From UBA1444 sp964521625 (GTDB lineage Bacteria; Bacillota; Negativicutes; UBA1444): a stretch of 64,000 nt of DNA. The DNA lies in the NCBI GenBank assembly GCA_964521625.1, contig CAZFSM010000004.1, positions 62,001 through 126,000 on the forward strand, in the 5' to 3' direction. Positions 7,923 to 16,689 of the stretch are shown in pieces; the first letter of the stretch is position 1, and each line of letters opens with the position of its first letter. Position numbers and translations under genes: made by a program. The notes beneath the pieces were generated by a model, which was given only the letters and a program-made list of their open reading frames with translations, had not been told where the DNA came from and did not search any database.

Positions 7923-9857
7923 TTATGCTGAAAATGGCAGGCGAATAGTAAAGGTCGTACCTTCGCCGACGATGCTGTTAAATGAAATGTCGCCATGATG
8001 TTTATTAACAACAATGTCATAGGATATGCTCAACCCTAGCCCCGTTCCTTGTCCAACCGGTTTCGTTGTGAAAAAAGGATTAAAGATGTCCTTTTGAATA
8101 TCGAGCGGAATCCCTTTGCCATTATCCTGAACTGAACAGTAGACTGATTTTCCGTCGGTATAGGTACGCACCGTAATCAGCCCCAGGCCATCCAACCCTT
8201 TGTCTTTGATCGCATAGGCTGCATTTAAAAAAAGGTTCAGCAAAACCTGATTGATCTGGCTACCAATCGCCTTAACTGTAGGAATAACCGATAATTCTTC
8301 CTGGATTTCGGCAATATATTTTATTTCATTTTTGGACACAATTAACGAATTGTGTACGCCTTCATTTAAATCATAATCCTCATACTTCCCTTGTTGGTCA
8401 ACGCGGGAAAATATCTTCAATGCTTTGACAATGTCACTGACTCGCCGCAATCCTTCTTGCGTCTCTTGAAATGTTGCGTCAACGTCTTGCAGGATATAGT
8501 CAATTTTCTTTTGTTGCTCTAAAACAGATAATTCAACATTTTTCCGTAGCAGCTCACCGTCAGCAGTCGCCACAGCCTCATTGCGAAAGGCTCGAAATGC
8601 AGTCAAGACCTCGACCATCCGTCCCATATACTTTTGGAGTGTTTCAAAATTGCTTATCACAAAACCCAGTGGATTATTTATTTCATGTGCGACCCCGGCT
8701 GCAAGTTGGCCGATTGAAGCCATTTTTTCTTGATGAATCACCTGACCTTGCGCACTTTGCAAGTCATTATATGCTACTTCCAACTCAGAATTTTTCTTTT
8801 TCAATTCCATGGTCCGCTCTTCAACTTGAGTTTCTAATCGGTCCAGCGTATATTGCAACGCAGTCTCAAAAAGATGTTGCCGTTTTAACAGAAAAAACAA
8901 TCCGGTGGTAAATATCAGAATAACTGCAGTAATTAGTCCGGCAGCAATATAATAACTTTCGACCCGCTGATGAAACGGCGCAAAATATTCTTCTTCATCC
9001 ACGCCAACCAATACCGTCAACGGATAGTCTTTCATCCTGCGAAAACTGTAAATCCGTTTGATGCCATCCACCACACTTGCGGAAACAAAACTTCCTATTG
9101 GGGACTTTGATGCCTGTTCCATAAAAGTGCTATTGCGGACATCCTGACCGATTTCGCTATTTGGCCCGGCTTGCCTTGCTCTCACAACGCCGTCGTCCCC
9201 GATCAAAGTGACTGACGAATTTTTCCCAATATCCAGTTCCTTGTAAAAATCCGTGAAGTAGAATGGGTCCAAGGAAATCACTACGACACCGCCAAAACTG
9301 CCATCCGGGTTGTTGACCCGGCGTGTCATCTGAATCGACCATTTGCCGGATGAACGTCCCAATACAGGTTTGCTGATATACAACTGCTTGCTGTCGATGT
9401 CCTTGTGTACGCGAAAATGTTCCCGGTCACCGAGATATGACGGCACGAACGGCACTTGGTTACTGATGGCAAAAACCCCTTCTGCATCAATCACCCCCAT
9501 CAAAACAAACGGCTGGCTGGAAAACCGGCCTTCATTCACATACTGGGGAATATTGATGGAACGGCCTTGCCTTTCATACTCGGATTTTAAAAACAAAACT
9601 GTTTGATCCGCCCCGCGGATTGTTCGCAAAGTATGTTCTTCAAAAGTCCGGGCATAATTTTTGGTTTCCTGAATTGCGTTGTTCATTTCCTGATTTTTTT
9701 CCGCTTCAGTTTTTATAAACAAGCCAAGCCAGATAATACAAAGCAATAAAAAGCCAAACGCAATGATCATGAAACCTATATTACGGACATTATAAAGCTT
9801 TCTGCCGGGAAATTTTGACAACAATATTTCCACGCTCCAATACCAGACTGAATGCAT
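7923..9857 (-). CDS. Membrane sensor histidine kinase with periplasmic Cache domain
   Basis: About 644 residues: a first membrane helix near 28-47, a large extracytoplasmic dCache-like sensor (about 50-300), a second helix near 302-323, a coiled coil (330-378), HisKA with His391 (AAGVAHEINNPLGFV) and HATPase with QDNGKGIP, FNPFFTTKP and GTGLGLSI. Cache domains bind small molecules, often amino or organic acids. The open frame extends to 10010, but that extension crosses a terminator hairpin at 9906-9949, so I place the start at the ATG at 9857. It is the first gene of the signalling operon and the likely sensory input for the four genes behind it. Confidence 0.9.
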   Translation of the reverse strand: MHSVWYWSVEILLSKFPGRKLYNVRNIGFMIIAFGFLLLCIIWLGLFIKTEAEKNQEMNNAIQETKNYARTFEEHTLRTIRGADQTVLFLKSEYERQGRSINIPQYVNEGRFSSQPFVLMGVIDAEGVFAISNQVPFVPSYLGDREHFRVHKDIDSKQLYISKPVLGRSSGKWSIQMTRRVNNPDGSFGGVVVISLDPFYFTDFYKELDIGKNSSVTLIGDDGVVRARQAGPNSEIGQDVRNSTFMEQASKSPIGSFVSASVVDGIKRIYSFRRMKDYPLTVLVGVDEEEYFAPFHQRVESYYIAAGLITAVILIFTTGLFFLLKRQHLFETALQYTLDRLETQVEERTMELKKKNSELEVAYNDLQSAQGQVIHQEKMASIGQLAAGVAHEINNPLGFVISNFETLQKYMGRMVEVLTAFRAFRNEAVATADGELLRKNVELSVLEQQKKIDYILQDVDATFQETQEGLRRVSDIVKALKIFSRVDQQGKYEDYDLNEGVHNSLIVSKNEIKYIAEIQEELSVIPTVKAIGSQINQVLLNLFLNAAYAIKDKGLDGLGLITVRTYTDGKSVYCSVQDNGKGIPLDIQKDIFNPFFTTKPVGQGTGLGLSISYDIVVNKHHGDISFNSIVGEGTTFTIRLPFSA

Positions 9858-9905
9858 AAAATATTTTCTGTATATTTCGACAGTAAATGGCAATTCCCCT
9901 TTTAC

Positions 9906-9949
9906 AACAAACAAGCATCCAGGCTTTTCAGCCTGGATGCTTGTTTGTT
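9906..9949 (-). terminator. Terminator after the B3/B4-domain gene
   Basis: A perfect 19-bp inverted repeat (9906-9924 and 9931-9949) with a 6-nt loop. One arm is rich in T (TTGTTTGTT) and the other in A, so it can work on both strands. It starts 6 bp past the stop of the B3/B4-domain gene and separates that operon from the kinase gene beginning at 9857. Confidence 0.8.
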
Positions 9950-9955
9950 TATCGC

Positions 9956-10657
9956 TTAAATTTCCATCGTCGGCGCCGCTTTGTCCAGCCAGCCAACTTT
10001 GACCTCGCAACCAAAGATCTGCGTGAGCAGTTCTGCCAGCTCGTCCCGCGCCGCAATCACCCGGCTCAGATTTTGGTCGACAAATCCATCAATCGGAAAA
10101 AATATGTTCCTGCTGGCCTCGGTGACCTTGCCCTCTTCACTTTGCCGCCAAATCCAGCGTCGGGTTTTCACCCGTTCGCCGGCCGAGTAAATCAGTTCGC
10201 CGGCCTCCAGGATTTCTGCTTCTGTCTCGCCAAATGGCGTAAACTGATCGCCCTGACAGGAAAACCGCACCTGAATATCGCCGCTGGCAGCATCTATATC
10301 ATGGGCCCCCATTGGCAGCAGATACTTGATCGACATCGCATTGCCGAGGTCAACGACCGGATTGATCGAGGGAAAACCCTTCTTCTTTTCAATCCGCGAC
10401 GCAATCGCTTCAATGGAACTCATGAATTTATTCGGGTTGATCCCGAGCTTTTGAAACGCCTCCCGATAAGGAGCGATTTCTGCCGCTTCCTTTGCCTTTG
10501 CCGCAGCGAATTTTTCTTCTATCGCCGCGATGCTCTGCTGCAGCAACGCCTGCGGTCGCGGGTCCGCCAACCGGTTATCCACCCCTCGCGCCACCACCAC
10601 GCCAAAGCAGGCCGTCGGCAACATCTCGAATACTTTTTCTTCAATGACAAACTTCAT
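9956..10657 (-). CDS. B3/B4 tRNA-binding domain protein
   Basis: About 233 residues resembling the B3/B4 domain of phenylalanyl-tRNA synthetase beta subunit as a free-standing protein (COG3382 type). Recognisable blocks are the INPVVDLGN segment, the GAHDID motif and the FFPIDGF block near the end. Stand-alone B3/B4 proteins are thought to contact tRNA or edit mischarged amino acids, but the role is poorly known. GGATGGTG before the ATG at 10657 favours that start over the ATG five codons upstream. It follows iorB after 73 bp and may be at the end of the buk-ior operon; the hairpin at 9906 ends it. Confidence 0.83.
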   Translation of the reverse strand: MKFVIEEKVFEMLPTACFGVVVARGVDNRLADPRPQALLQQSIAAIEEKFAAAKAKEAAEIAPYREAFQKLGINPNKFMSSIEAIASRIEKKKGFPSINPVVDLGNAMSIKYLLPMGAHDIDAASGDIQVRFSCQGDQFTPFGETEAEILEAGELIYSAGERVKTRRWIWRQSEEGKVTEASRNIFFPIDGFVDQNLSRVIAARDELAELLTQIFGCEVKVGWLDKAAPTMEI

Positions 10658-10730
10658 GGTTGCACCATCCATTCTACAATTCTACCCGACATTGTTCTAT
10701 CTTACCGAAAATCGCGACTCGCCTCGATTT

Positions 10731-11321
10731 CTATTTTTCCAAAGCAGCAATGCCGGCCCGGAATGCTTCGAGGTTGAGTTTGAGAGTATCCGGCTTGACG
10801 TTGGCGGCGATCTCCGCTGCAAAATCGATATGGGTCAGATTCATTCCCTTGACCAGGGCGCCGAATAAAACCAGATTCATCGTTCGGGTATTGCCGATTT
10901 GTTTGGCGATTTCGCTCGCCTGGATCACGGTTGTATCAGCTTTTGACTTCAAGCTCTCAATCACTTGTTCCGGATAATCACAGGCGCCGATCAGTATCGG
11001 GCCTGACGGAATCCGGAAATCATTGACGACAATCTTACCGCCTGGCTTGAGATATTCCAGCCAGCGCATCGCTTCCATCATTTCAAAGGCCACCAGGATA
11101 TCTGCCTGGCCCTTGCCGATAATCGGCGAATAGACCTTTTTGCCAAAGCGCACCTGGTTGCTGACGCTGCCGCCGCGCTGGGCCATACCGTGAACTTCCG
11201 ACATTTTGACATCATACCCGGCCGCCATCAGGCCCATGGAAAGAATTTTACCAGCCAGAATGGTTCCCTGTCCACCCACGCCGACCATCAATATGCTTTT
11301 TACGTCCGTCATCTTATTCAC
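10731..11321 (-). CDS. iorB: Indolepyruvate:ferredoxin oxidoreductase beta subunit
   Basis: A 196-residue subunit of the pyruvate-ferredoxin oxidoreductase gamma family. The N-terminal GVGGQGTILAGKIL block and the SEVHGMAQRGGSVS motif are diagnostic. With IorA it converts aryl 2-oxoacids (indolepyruvate, phenylpyruvate) to aryl-acetyl-CoA, CO2 and reduced ferredoxin in the cytoplasm. It overlaps iorA by 8 bp, so the two are translationally coupled. Its length is normal for the family. Confidence 0.96.
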   Translation of the reverse strand: MNKMTDVKSILMVGVGGQGTILAGKILSMGLMAAGYDVKMSEVHGMAQRGGSVSNQVRFGKKVYSPIIGKGQADILVAFEMMEAMRWLEYLKPGGKIVVNDFRIPSGPILIGACDYPEQVIESLKSKADTTVIQASEIAKQIGNTRTMNLVLFGALVKGMNLTHIDFAAEIAANVKPDTLKLNLEAFRAGIAALEK

Positions 11322-13092
11322 CCACCTTGCTGATTGCTTTTACCGGGCAGACTTGCAGGCAGACCTTGCAACCGACGCACTGCGTGGCGTCAATCGAGAC
11401 CTTCTTTGCCACCTTGTCAAAGCGCAGCGCTGGGCAGCCGGTTTTGATACACATTTTGCAGCCGATACATTTCGCGCTGTCGACTTGGCAAGTGCCGATA
11501 TAATTGCCAAACTCCTGATTGTCTGCGTCCGAATGCTTCTTCAACACGCAGGGCCAGCGGGTGATGATTACGGACGGTTCCTCCAATGAAAGAGCCCAAG
11601 CCAGCGCCTCACGCGATTCTTTGAGGTCAAGCGGATTGACCACGCGGATCGCGTCGATTCCGAGCGCCTTGACAATTGCCGGGATATCGGCAATCTTGGT
11701 CGGCATCCCCTGCAACGTGTAGCCAGTGCCGGGATTTTCCTGATGCCCGGTCATGCCGGTAATCCGGTTATCCATGATCACGGTCACGGTATTGCTACGG
11801 TTGTATGCTACATGCAACAAACTGGTCATGCCGGAATGGAAGAAAGTCGAGTCGCCAATCACGGCAACCACCTTGGTAGCATCACCGATCCGGTCGCTGA
11901 TTTTTTGGACCCCGTGCCCCATACTGACACTGGCGCCCATACAGATACAGGTATCTTTGGCATTCAGCGGTTCATTGCCGCCGAGTGAATAGCAGCCGAT
12001 ATCGCCGGTGATCATTAGGTTTTTGTTTTTGCTCAGTTCGTAGAAAAAGCCGCGATGCGGGCAGCCAGCACAAAGCAGTGGCGGCCGGGCGACCACCTGC
12101 GACAGGTCAGCCTCAACGCAGGGAATAGTCTCGCCCTTCAATGCTTTGGCGAGAATATCCGGTGTCAGTTCACCGATTCCGGGCACTTTTGCCTTGCCAA
12201 TACAGGCAATCCCGGCAGCTTGCAGTTGTTCTTCGATGAAAGGTTCCAATTCTTCCACGACATAAAGCGTTTCCACAGCAGCGGCGAAATCGCGGATTTT
12301 CTTGATCGGCAGCGGATAGGTGAAGCCTAGCTTTAAATACGATGCATCGTTGCCAAACACTTCGCGGGCGTATTGATAGCCTACGCCTGATGCAACGATA
12401 CCGATTTTTTTATCATTCCATTCAACTTGGTTCAGTTCGGTTGTCTCGCTGAACGCAGCCAATTGTTCAATGCGCTTTTCCACTTCGACCCGGCGTTTGC
12501 GGGCAGTCGCCGGAACCAGGTCATACTTATTGACATTACGGTTATAAGGTCGTTTCGCCACCGCCTGACGGGCGCCGATTTCTACCAGGCTCTTGCTGTG
12601 ACAGATACGGGTCGTAATCCGCATCAGCACCGGCGTATCAAACTGTTCGCTGATTTCCAGCGCCGCCTTCACCATGTCTTTGGCTTCCTGACTGTCGCTC
12701 GGTTCCACCATCGCAATCTTGGCAAACTTGGCATAGTAACGATTATCCTGTTCATCCTGCGAAGAATGGCAACCGGGATCATCCGCGCTGACCAGCACCA
12801 TGCCGCCATTTACGCCTGCATAGGCAAAACTGAACAATGGATCTGCCGCCACATTGACGCCGACCATCTTCATCGCGGCCAAGGAACGCGCGCCAAACAC
12901 GGATGCGCCGGCGGCTGTTTCGAGAGCAACCTTTTCGTTAGGCGCCCATTCGGCGATAATATCGCCTTTGTATTCGGCAATATTCTCCAGGATTTCGGTG
13001 CTGGGCGTTCCCGGATAGGCGCAGGCGTACATTACGCCGGCTTCCCATGCTCCCTGAGCGATTGCTTCATTTCCCGTCAATAGTTTCTTCAT
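11314..13092 (-). CDS. iorA: Indolepyruvate:ferredoxin oxidoreductase alpha subunit
   Basis: A 592-residue thiamine-pyrophosphate enzyme. It begins with the pyrimidine-binding domain (GNEAIAQGAWEAG, CAYPGTPSTEI), continues with the core (CAGCPHRGFFYEL, GDIGCYSLG, GDSTFFHSG) and ends in a two-cluster ferredoxin domain with CIGCKMC-type and CVGCKVCLQVCP motifs. It catalyses CoA-dependent oxidation of aryl 2-oxoacids with ferredoxin as acceptor. It is encoded 33 bp after a small membrane protein and upstream of iorB, in the same run as butyrate kinase and phosphate butyryltransferase, which suggests that the acyl-CoA product is used for ATP formation. The substrate range beyond aromatic oxoacids is not visible. 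Confidence 0.97.
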   Translation of the reverse strand: MKKLLTGNEAIAQGAWEAGVMYACAYPGTPSTEILENIAEYKGDIIAEWAPNEKVALETAAGASVFGARSLAAMKMVGVNVAADPLFSFAYAGVNGGMVLVSADDPGCHSSQDEQDNRYYAKFAKIAMVEPSDSQEAKDMVKAALEISEQFDTPVLMRITTRICHSKSLVEIGARQAVAKRPYNRNVNKYDLVPATARKRRVEVEKRIEQLAAFSETTELNQVEWNDKKIGIVASGVGYQYAREVFGNDASYLKLGFTYPLPIKKIRDFAAAVETLYVVEELEPFIEEQLQAAGIACIGKAKVPGIGELTPDILAKALKGETIPCVEADLSQVVARPPLLCAGCPHRGFFYELSKNKNLMITGDIGCYSLGGNEPLNAKDTCICMGASVSMGHGVQKISDRIGDATKVVAVIGDSTFFHSGMTSLLHVAYNRSNTVTVIMDNRITGMTGHQENPGTGYTLQGMPTKIADIPAIVKALGIDAIRVVNPLDLKESREALAWALSLEEPSVIITRWPCVLKKHSDADNQEFGNYIGTCQVDSAKCIGCKMCIKTGCPALRFDKVAKKVSIDATQCVGCKVCLQVCPVKAISKVGE

Positions 13093-13125
13093 TTCTCTAC
13101 CCCCATTTTCAACTCGTCTTTAATT

Positions 13126-13716
13126 TCACTGTGCATTTTTTTTACGTTTGGCATAGGCCAGAATCGCGCCCAAGGCGATCGACAGCGCGGCTGCGACCAG
13201 GACCCGGTATTCCGGCGGTAATAAAAAGGTTACCGTATGCGCGGGGATCCAAAAAAACGGCACGGTTTTTAGCACGACAAAACCAATGAACCCCTGCCAG
13301 TCAATTCGCGCCAGAACCGCCGACGGATTGACGCCGCCAAAGCCAACACCTTCGCCACAGGCCACATCAATGCAAGTATCGGTAAAACGATGGAACGCCA
13401 TGAACACCGGAGCAAAGCTCAGGTTCATGATCGTGCTGATAAAAAAAGCTTTCAGAAACTGTTGGGCAAATCCGCTGCCGGCAGGCAGCAAGCCTTTGGC
13501 AATTGCACTGGTAACGCCGCCGGAAAAAATTTCAAACATCAGCACAATTCCCATGCCGAGCAAGCCCCAGACGATTGTCCGATAAATCAGGCCAACCGGT
13601 GATTTCCACTGTCCACTCAAAATCCGGATCGCGCACAATTCACCGATTGTCGCCAATATGGCAAATTTGACAAATCCCATCAGGTAGGGATGGGCCATGG
13701 TCAATTCAGCAAACAC
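13126..13716 (-). CDS. Membrane protein, Mpv17/PMP22-like
   Basis: A 196-residue protein with about four membrane segments and a lysine-rich C-terminus (KRKKNAQ). The pattern, including the WKSPVGLIYRTIVWG and APVFMAFHRF blocks, recalls the Mpv17/PMP22-type proteins seen in Negativicutes and Clostridia, whose function is unknown. I start it at GTG 13716, one base after the ptb stop, because GGGAGG lies 8 bases upstream; the open frame to 13755 would overlap ptb. It lies between ptb and iorA in the same operon, so a role in moving the acid product or its precursor is conceivable but speculative. Confidence 0.75.
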   Translation of the reverse strand: MFAELTMAHPYLMGFVKFAILATIGELCAIRILSGQWKSPVGLIYRTIVWGLLGMGIVLMFEIFSGGVTSAIAKGLLPAGSGFAQQFLKAFFISTIMNLSFAPVFMAFHRFTDTCIDVACGEGVGFGGVNPSAVLARIDWQGFIGFVVLKTVPFFWIPAHTVTFLLPPEYRVLVAAALSIALGAILAYAKRKKNAQ

Positions 13717-13717
13717 T

Positions 13718-14638
13718 TCAGTTGCCTCCCTTTCCTGAAGCGATGCAACAAGCAAGGGCGATCGAATTCAACTTGGCCTCGGCGGTATCGGCCCGTGATA
13801 CCATGACCACCGGATGCGTCGCGCCCAGGATCACGCCGGCGCTCTTGAATTTCCCATAGTGGATCAGCGATTTACCCAGAATATTGCCTGCAGAGATGTC
13901 CGGCACCAGAAACAGATCAACTTGGCCGGAAATCTGCGACGATAAGTTTTTGTGGGCGGCCGCCGCCGGACTGAGCGCCACATCCATGGCAATCGGTCCC
14001 TCAACCACGGCTGCCGGCAACTCACCGCGACGACTCATTTCCATTAATGCCTGAGCATCCACTGTCACCGGCATTTTGGGGTTTACTACTTCATTGGCCG
14101 CCAAAACAGCTACATTGGGTTTAGCGATGCCCAGAGCATGCACTGCCAACAACGCATTAATCAGAATCTCTTTCTTCTCGGCCAGGTCCGGGGCGATATT
14201 CATCCCCCCGTCGGTATGATAGGTCAGCTTCTCGCCGCCCGGTTCCTCGAAGGCGGCAAAGTGGCTGAGCAGCCGCCCGGTCCGCAACCCGCACTCGCTA
14301 TTGAGCACCGCCCGCAGAAACTCACTGCTGTTCACTAGCCCCTTGACCAATATGCCCGACTCCGTTTCACGGACAATTGATACCGCCATCAACGCCGCCT
14401 TGGCGGGCTCGGCTTCATGCACAATTTTTGTATCAGCCGGCAGACCGACCACCGCCAACATCGGCTGAATGAGCGCACTGTCTCCAACCAGAATTGCTTC
14501 TGCAAGTCCGGCATCATGTGCAGCCTTCACTGCCCTTAACGCTTCTTCATCTTGCGCCGCAGCAACAACCAGGCGCACCGGTCCATTACGTTTGGCGCGT
14601 TCAATCACTTCCGAAAAATGACGCAACATATCGATCAT
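13718..14638 (-). CDS. ptb: Phosphate butyryltransferase family protein
   Basis: A 306-residue member of the phosphate acetyl/butyryltransferase family, close to Ptb in length and sequence (VRLVVAAAQDEEALRAV near the start, MPVTVDAQALMEM, and the VPDISAGNILGKSLIHY block). It exchanges CoA of a short-chain acyl-CoA for phosphate, giving acyl-phosphate. It sits 9 bp after butyrate kinase, the usual partner, and upstream of the membrane protein and iorAB. The true acyl group may be butyryl, isovaleryl or aryl-acetyl; the neighbouring Ior genes make the last option attractive. Confidence 0.92.
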   Translation of the reverse strand: MIDMLRHFSEVIERAKRNGPVRLVVAAAQDEEALRAVKAAHDAGLAEAILVGDSALIQPMLAVVGLPADTKIVHEAEPAKAALMAVSIVRETESGILVKGLVNSSEFLRAVLNSECGLRTGRLLSHFAAFEEPGGEKLTYHTDGGMNIAPDLAEKKEILINALLAVHALGIAKPNVAVLAANEVVNPKMPVTVDAQALMEMSRRGELPAAVVEGPIAMDVALSPAAAAHKNLSSQISGQVDLFLVPDISAGNILGKSLIHYGKFKSAGVILGATHPVVMVSRADTAEAKLNSIALACCIASGKGGN

Positions 14639-14647
14639 CGCCTCCCG

Positions 14648-15712
14648 CTATGAATAACTGCGGGCGGTTTCTTCGCCCCGCAAGATCCGCAGTGCCCCTG
14701 CTGCCAGGGATTCCAGTTCTTCTTCGCCTGGCATGATTACCACCGGCGCGATAAATCCGACCCTGTTCACGATGTCCGCTGTAAAATAAGTGGCAAAAGC
14801 CATACCGCCAGTCAGAACGATCCGGTCAATTTTCCCTTTCAGTACTGTGGCCAGGGAACCGATCGATTTGGCAACTTGGTAGGCGAGGGCGTCAAGTAAC
14901 AATGCTGCTTTTGCATCGCCGGCTTCGGCCATTTTCTTGACCTGCCTAATATCCTTTGTTCCCAGATAGGCGTGCAGTCCGCCCGACCCAAATAATCCGG
15001 CCTTTACTTCCTGTTCACTGTATTGGCCGGAAAAACAGAGTTTCACCAATTGACTGCAAGGCACGTTGCCGCAACGATCCGGCGCGAACGGCCCTTCGTC
15101 CTTTCCATCGACGATATCGATCATCCGACCGCCCTGATGCGCCGATAGCGATACACCTGTCCCCAGGTGGGCAACAACCAAGTTGACCTCTTCGTATTTT
15201 TTGCCAAGTTCTGCCGCTACTTTTCTGGCGACGGCCTTCATGTTCAGCGCATGGGTCATACTAACCCGTTCAAACCAGGGAGATCCGGAGATACGGGCTA
15301 CCGGTTCCAGTTCATCTACCGATACGGGATCGACGATAAAAGCGGGAATCGCCAGTTCCTGACCCAATTTATAAGCGATAACCGAACCCAAGTTGGATGC
15401 GTGTTCGCCGCGCTCTGCCTTTTCCATTTCCTGCACCATTGTTTCATTAACCTTATAAGTTCCGCCGTCCAGCGGCTTCATCAAGCCGCCTCGACCTACT
15501 ACCGCATTGATGGAAGACAGTTCAATTCCAGCCTCAGCCAGTTCCCGTCTCAATAAATCGATCCGGTATGGATATTGATCAAACACGCGGGTAAATGATT
15601 TCAGTTCATCTCCATGATGTTCCACCGTCTTTTTGATTAGCGCTGTTTCCCCTTCAAACACGGCGAATTTGGTAGAAGTTGCCCCCGGGTTGATGGCCAG
15701 TATCCTTTCCAC
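14648..15712 (-). CDS. buk: Butyrate kinase
   Basis: A 354-residue acetokinase-family enzyme that makes ATP from acyl-phosphate. Motifs seen are ILAINPGATSTKFAVFEG (phosphate/adenosine site), VGRGGL, NLVVAHLGTGVS and the VLTGGMAFA block. The GTG at 15712 is the best start because GAGGAGG lies 6 bases upstream; the ATG at 15727 falls on the Shine-Dalgarno itself. It is the first gene of buk-ptb-membrane protein-iorA-iorB. A promoter with a 19-bp spacer typical of MerR control lies just upstream. The acyl specificity is inferred from context only. Confidence 0.93.
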   Translation of the reverse strand: MERILAINPGATSTKFAVFEGETALIKKTVEHHGDELKSFTRVFDQYPYRIDLLRRELAEAGIELSSINAVVGRGGLMKPLDGGTYKVNETMVQEMEKAERGEHASNLGSVIAYKLGQELAIPAFIVDPVSVDELEPVARISGSPWFERVSMTHALNMKAVARKVAAELGKKYEEVNLVVAHLGTGVSLSAHQGGRMIDIVDGKDEGPFAPDRCGNVPCSQLVKLCFSGQYSEQEVKAGLFGSGGLHAYLGTKDIRQVKKMAEAGDAKAALLLDALAYQVAKSIGSLATVLKGKIDRIVLTGGMAFATYFTADIVNRVGFIAPVVIMPGEEELESLAAGALRILRGEETARSYS

Positions 15713-15760
15713 TGTCTTCCTCCTCATATTCCGGCGTCGTTACGCCTTATGCTATGTATA

Positions 15761-15791
15761 ACAATAAACCCTCCAGCAACAGGAGAGTCAA
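15761..15791 (-). promoter_or_regulatory. MerR-type promoter of the buk operon
   Basis: On the minus strand TTGACT (15791-15786) and TATTGT (15766-15761) are separated by 19 bp. That spacer contains an inverted repeat, CTCC...GGAG, centred between the boxes. An over-long spacer with a central dyad is the hallmark of promoters activated by MerR-family regulators by DNA untwisting. A BmrR-like gene lies immediately upstream. Confidence 0.72.
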
Positions 15792-15843
15792 TATTTAATA
15801 CATTATTCTTTTCTTACTTAGCTAAGAGCGTCTTATCGCTTGG

Positions 15844-16668
15844 TTAAGCAGGTTGAACCGGGATTTGGATTTCTGTGAGAAATCGCTGATTGTCCTGCGA
15901 AATGAACTCATCGACAATCGCCCGTTCCAGCGCTTCGCCTGCTATAACATAGCCACTTCTGGCAACAAAGTCCAACAGCGCCCGGTAATGCCCCGGCGAA
16001 TTCCCATGCAACCCTTGAAACAATAAACAGGCATATTCACCCGCCGGCACGGTCACGGCAAACTCGGTTTCATCGCTGGAATCCTCAACCAGGATAAACA
16101 CCGAACTATACTCCAAAAAGTTTCCCTGCTGCAAATTTTCTTCCGATACCGTCAGCCCGACTTTGCCGATAAAAATCGGTGACTGCCTGGCGCCGATCAA
16201 TTTTTCCAGTTTGCGCACCGACATTTCCAGACTCGGACCGCTTTGCACACTCTCCTGCAGTCGTAATACCTGTCGTTCCGTAAAAAATCGAATTTCCGGC
16301 ACTTCGGTACGCGCCCCTGACAGAACCTCCTGCAATTCCTTGATCCGGCTGCCAAATTTGTGGCGAGTTATCTCCAGTTCATGGATTTTTTCGTTGATTG
16401 AAGCTTCCTGGCGTTGCAGCAGATGCAAAAAATATTCCACTCGCCGATGGGTGAAATGCGCCTTAATTTCACTTAAAGGAACGCCAATCAACCGCAAGTA
16501 TTTGATGATGTCCAACTGTTCAAACTGCTCCGTTGAATAGTAGCGGTAACCGGTGTGCCGGTTGACCTCATGCGGTTTGAACAGGCCGATTTCATCATAA
16601 TAACGCAGTGTTTTTACCGGAATATTCATCAGTTTGGACATTTCGCCGATGGAAAATCTGTTTTGCAT
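15844..16668 (-). CDS. MerR family regulator, BmrR-like with GyrI-type effector domain
   Basis: A 274-residue regulator. An N-terminal winged helix (FSIGEMSKLMNIPVKTLRYYDEI-type, residues 5-28) and the GYRYYS wing are followed by a long dimerisation helix (about 75-120). A C-terminal domain (about 125-270) has the layout of BmrR/GyrI small-molecule-binding domains. Such proteins bend promoters with 19-bp spacers. The gene lies directly upstream of the buk promoter, which has that geometry, so it probably controls buk-ptb-iorAB. The ligand is unknown; acyl-CoA-derived acids or drugs are both possible. Confidence 0.9.
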   Translation of the reverse strand: MQNRFSIGEMSKLMNIPVKTLRYYDEIGLFKPHEVNRHTGYRYYSTEQFEQLDIIKYLRLIGVPLSEIKAHFTHRRVEYFLHLLQRQEASINEKIHELEITRHKFGSRIKELQEVLSGARTEVPEIRFFTERQVLRLQESVQSGPSLEMSVRKLEKLIGARQSPIFIGKVGLTVSEENLQQGNFLEYSSVFILVEDSSDETEFAVTVPAGEYACLLFQGLHGNSPGHYRALLDFVARSGYVIAGEALERAIVDEFISQDNQRFLTEIQIPVQPA

Positions 16669-16689
16669 TGTTTGATCGTCTCTCCTTGA

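Noticed and set aside
9858..10010. N-terminal extension of the Cache kinase open frame to 10010
   Set aside because: It would be translated through the perfect terminator hairpin at 9906-9949 and adds residues unrelated to the signal-anchor region; the ATG at 9857 is the sensible start.
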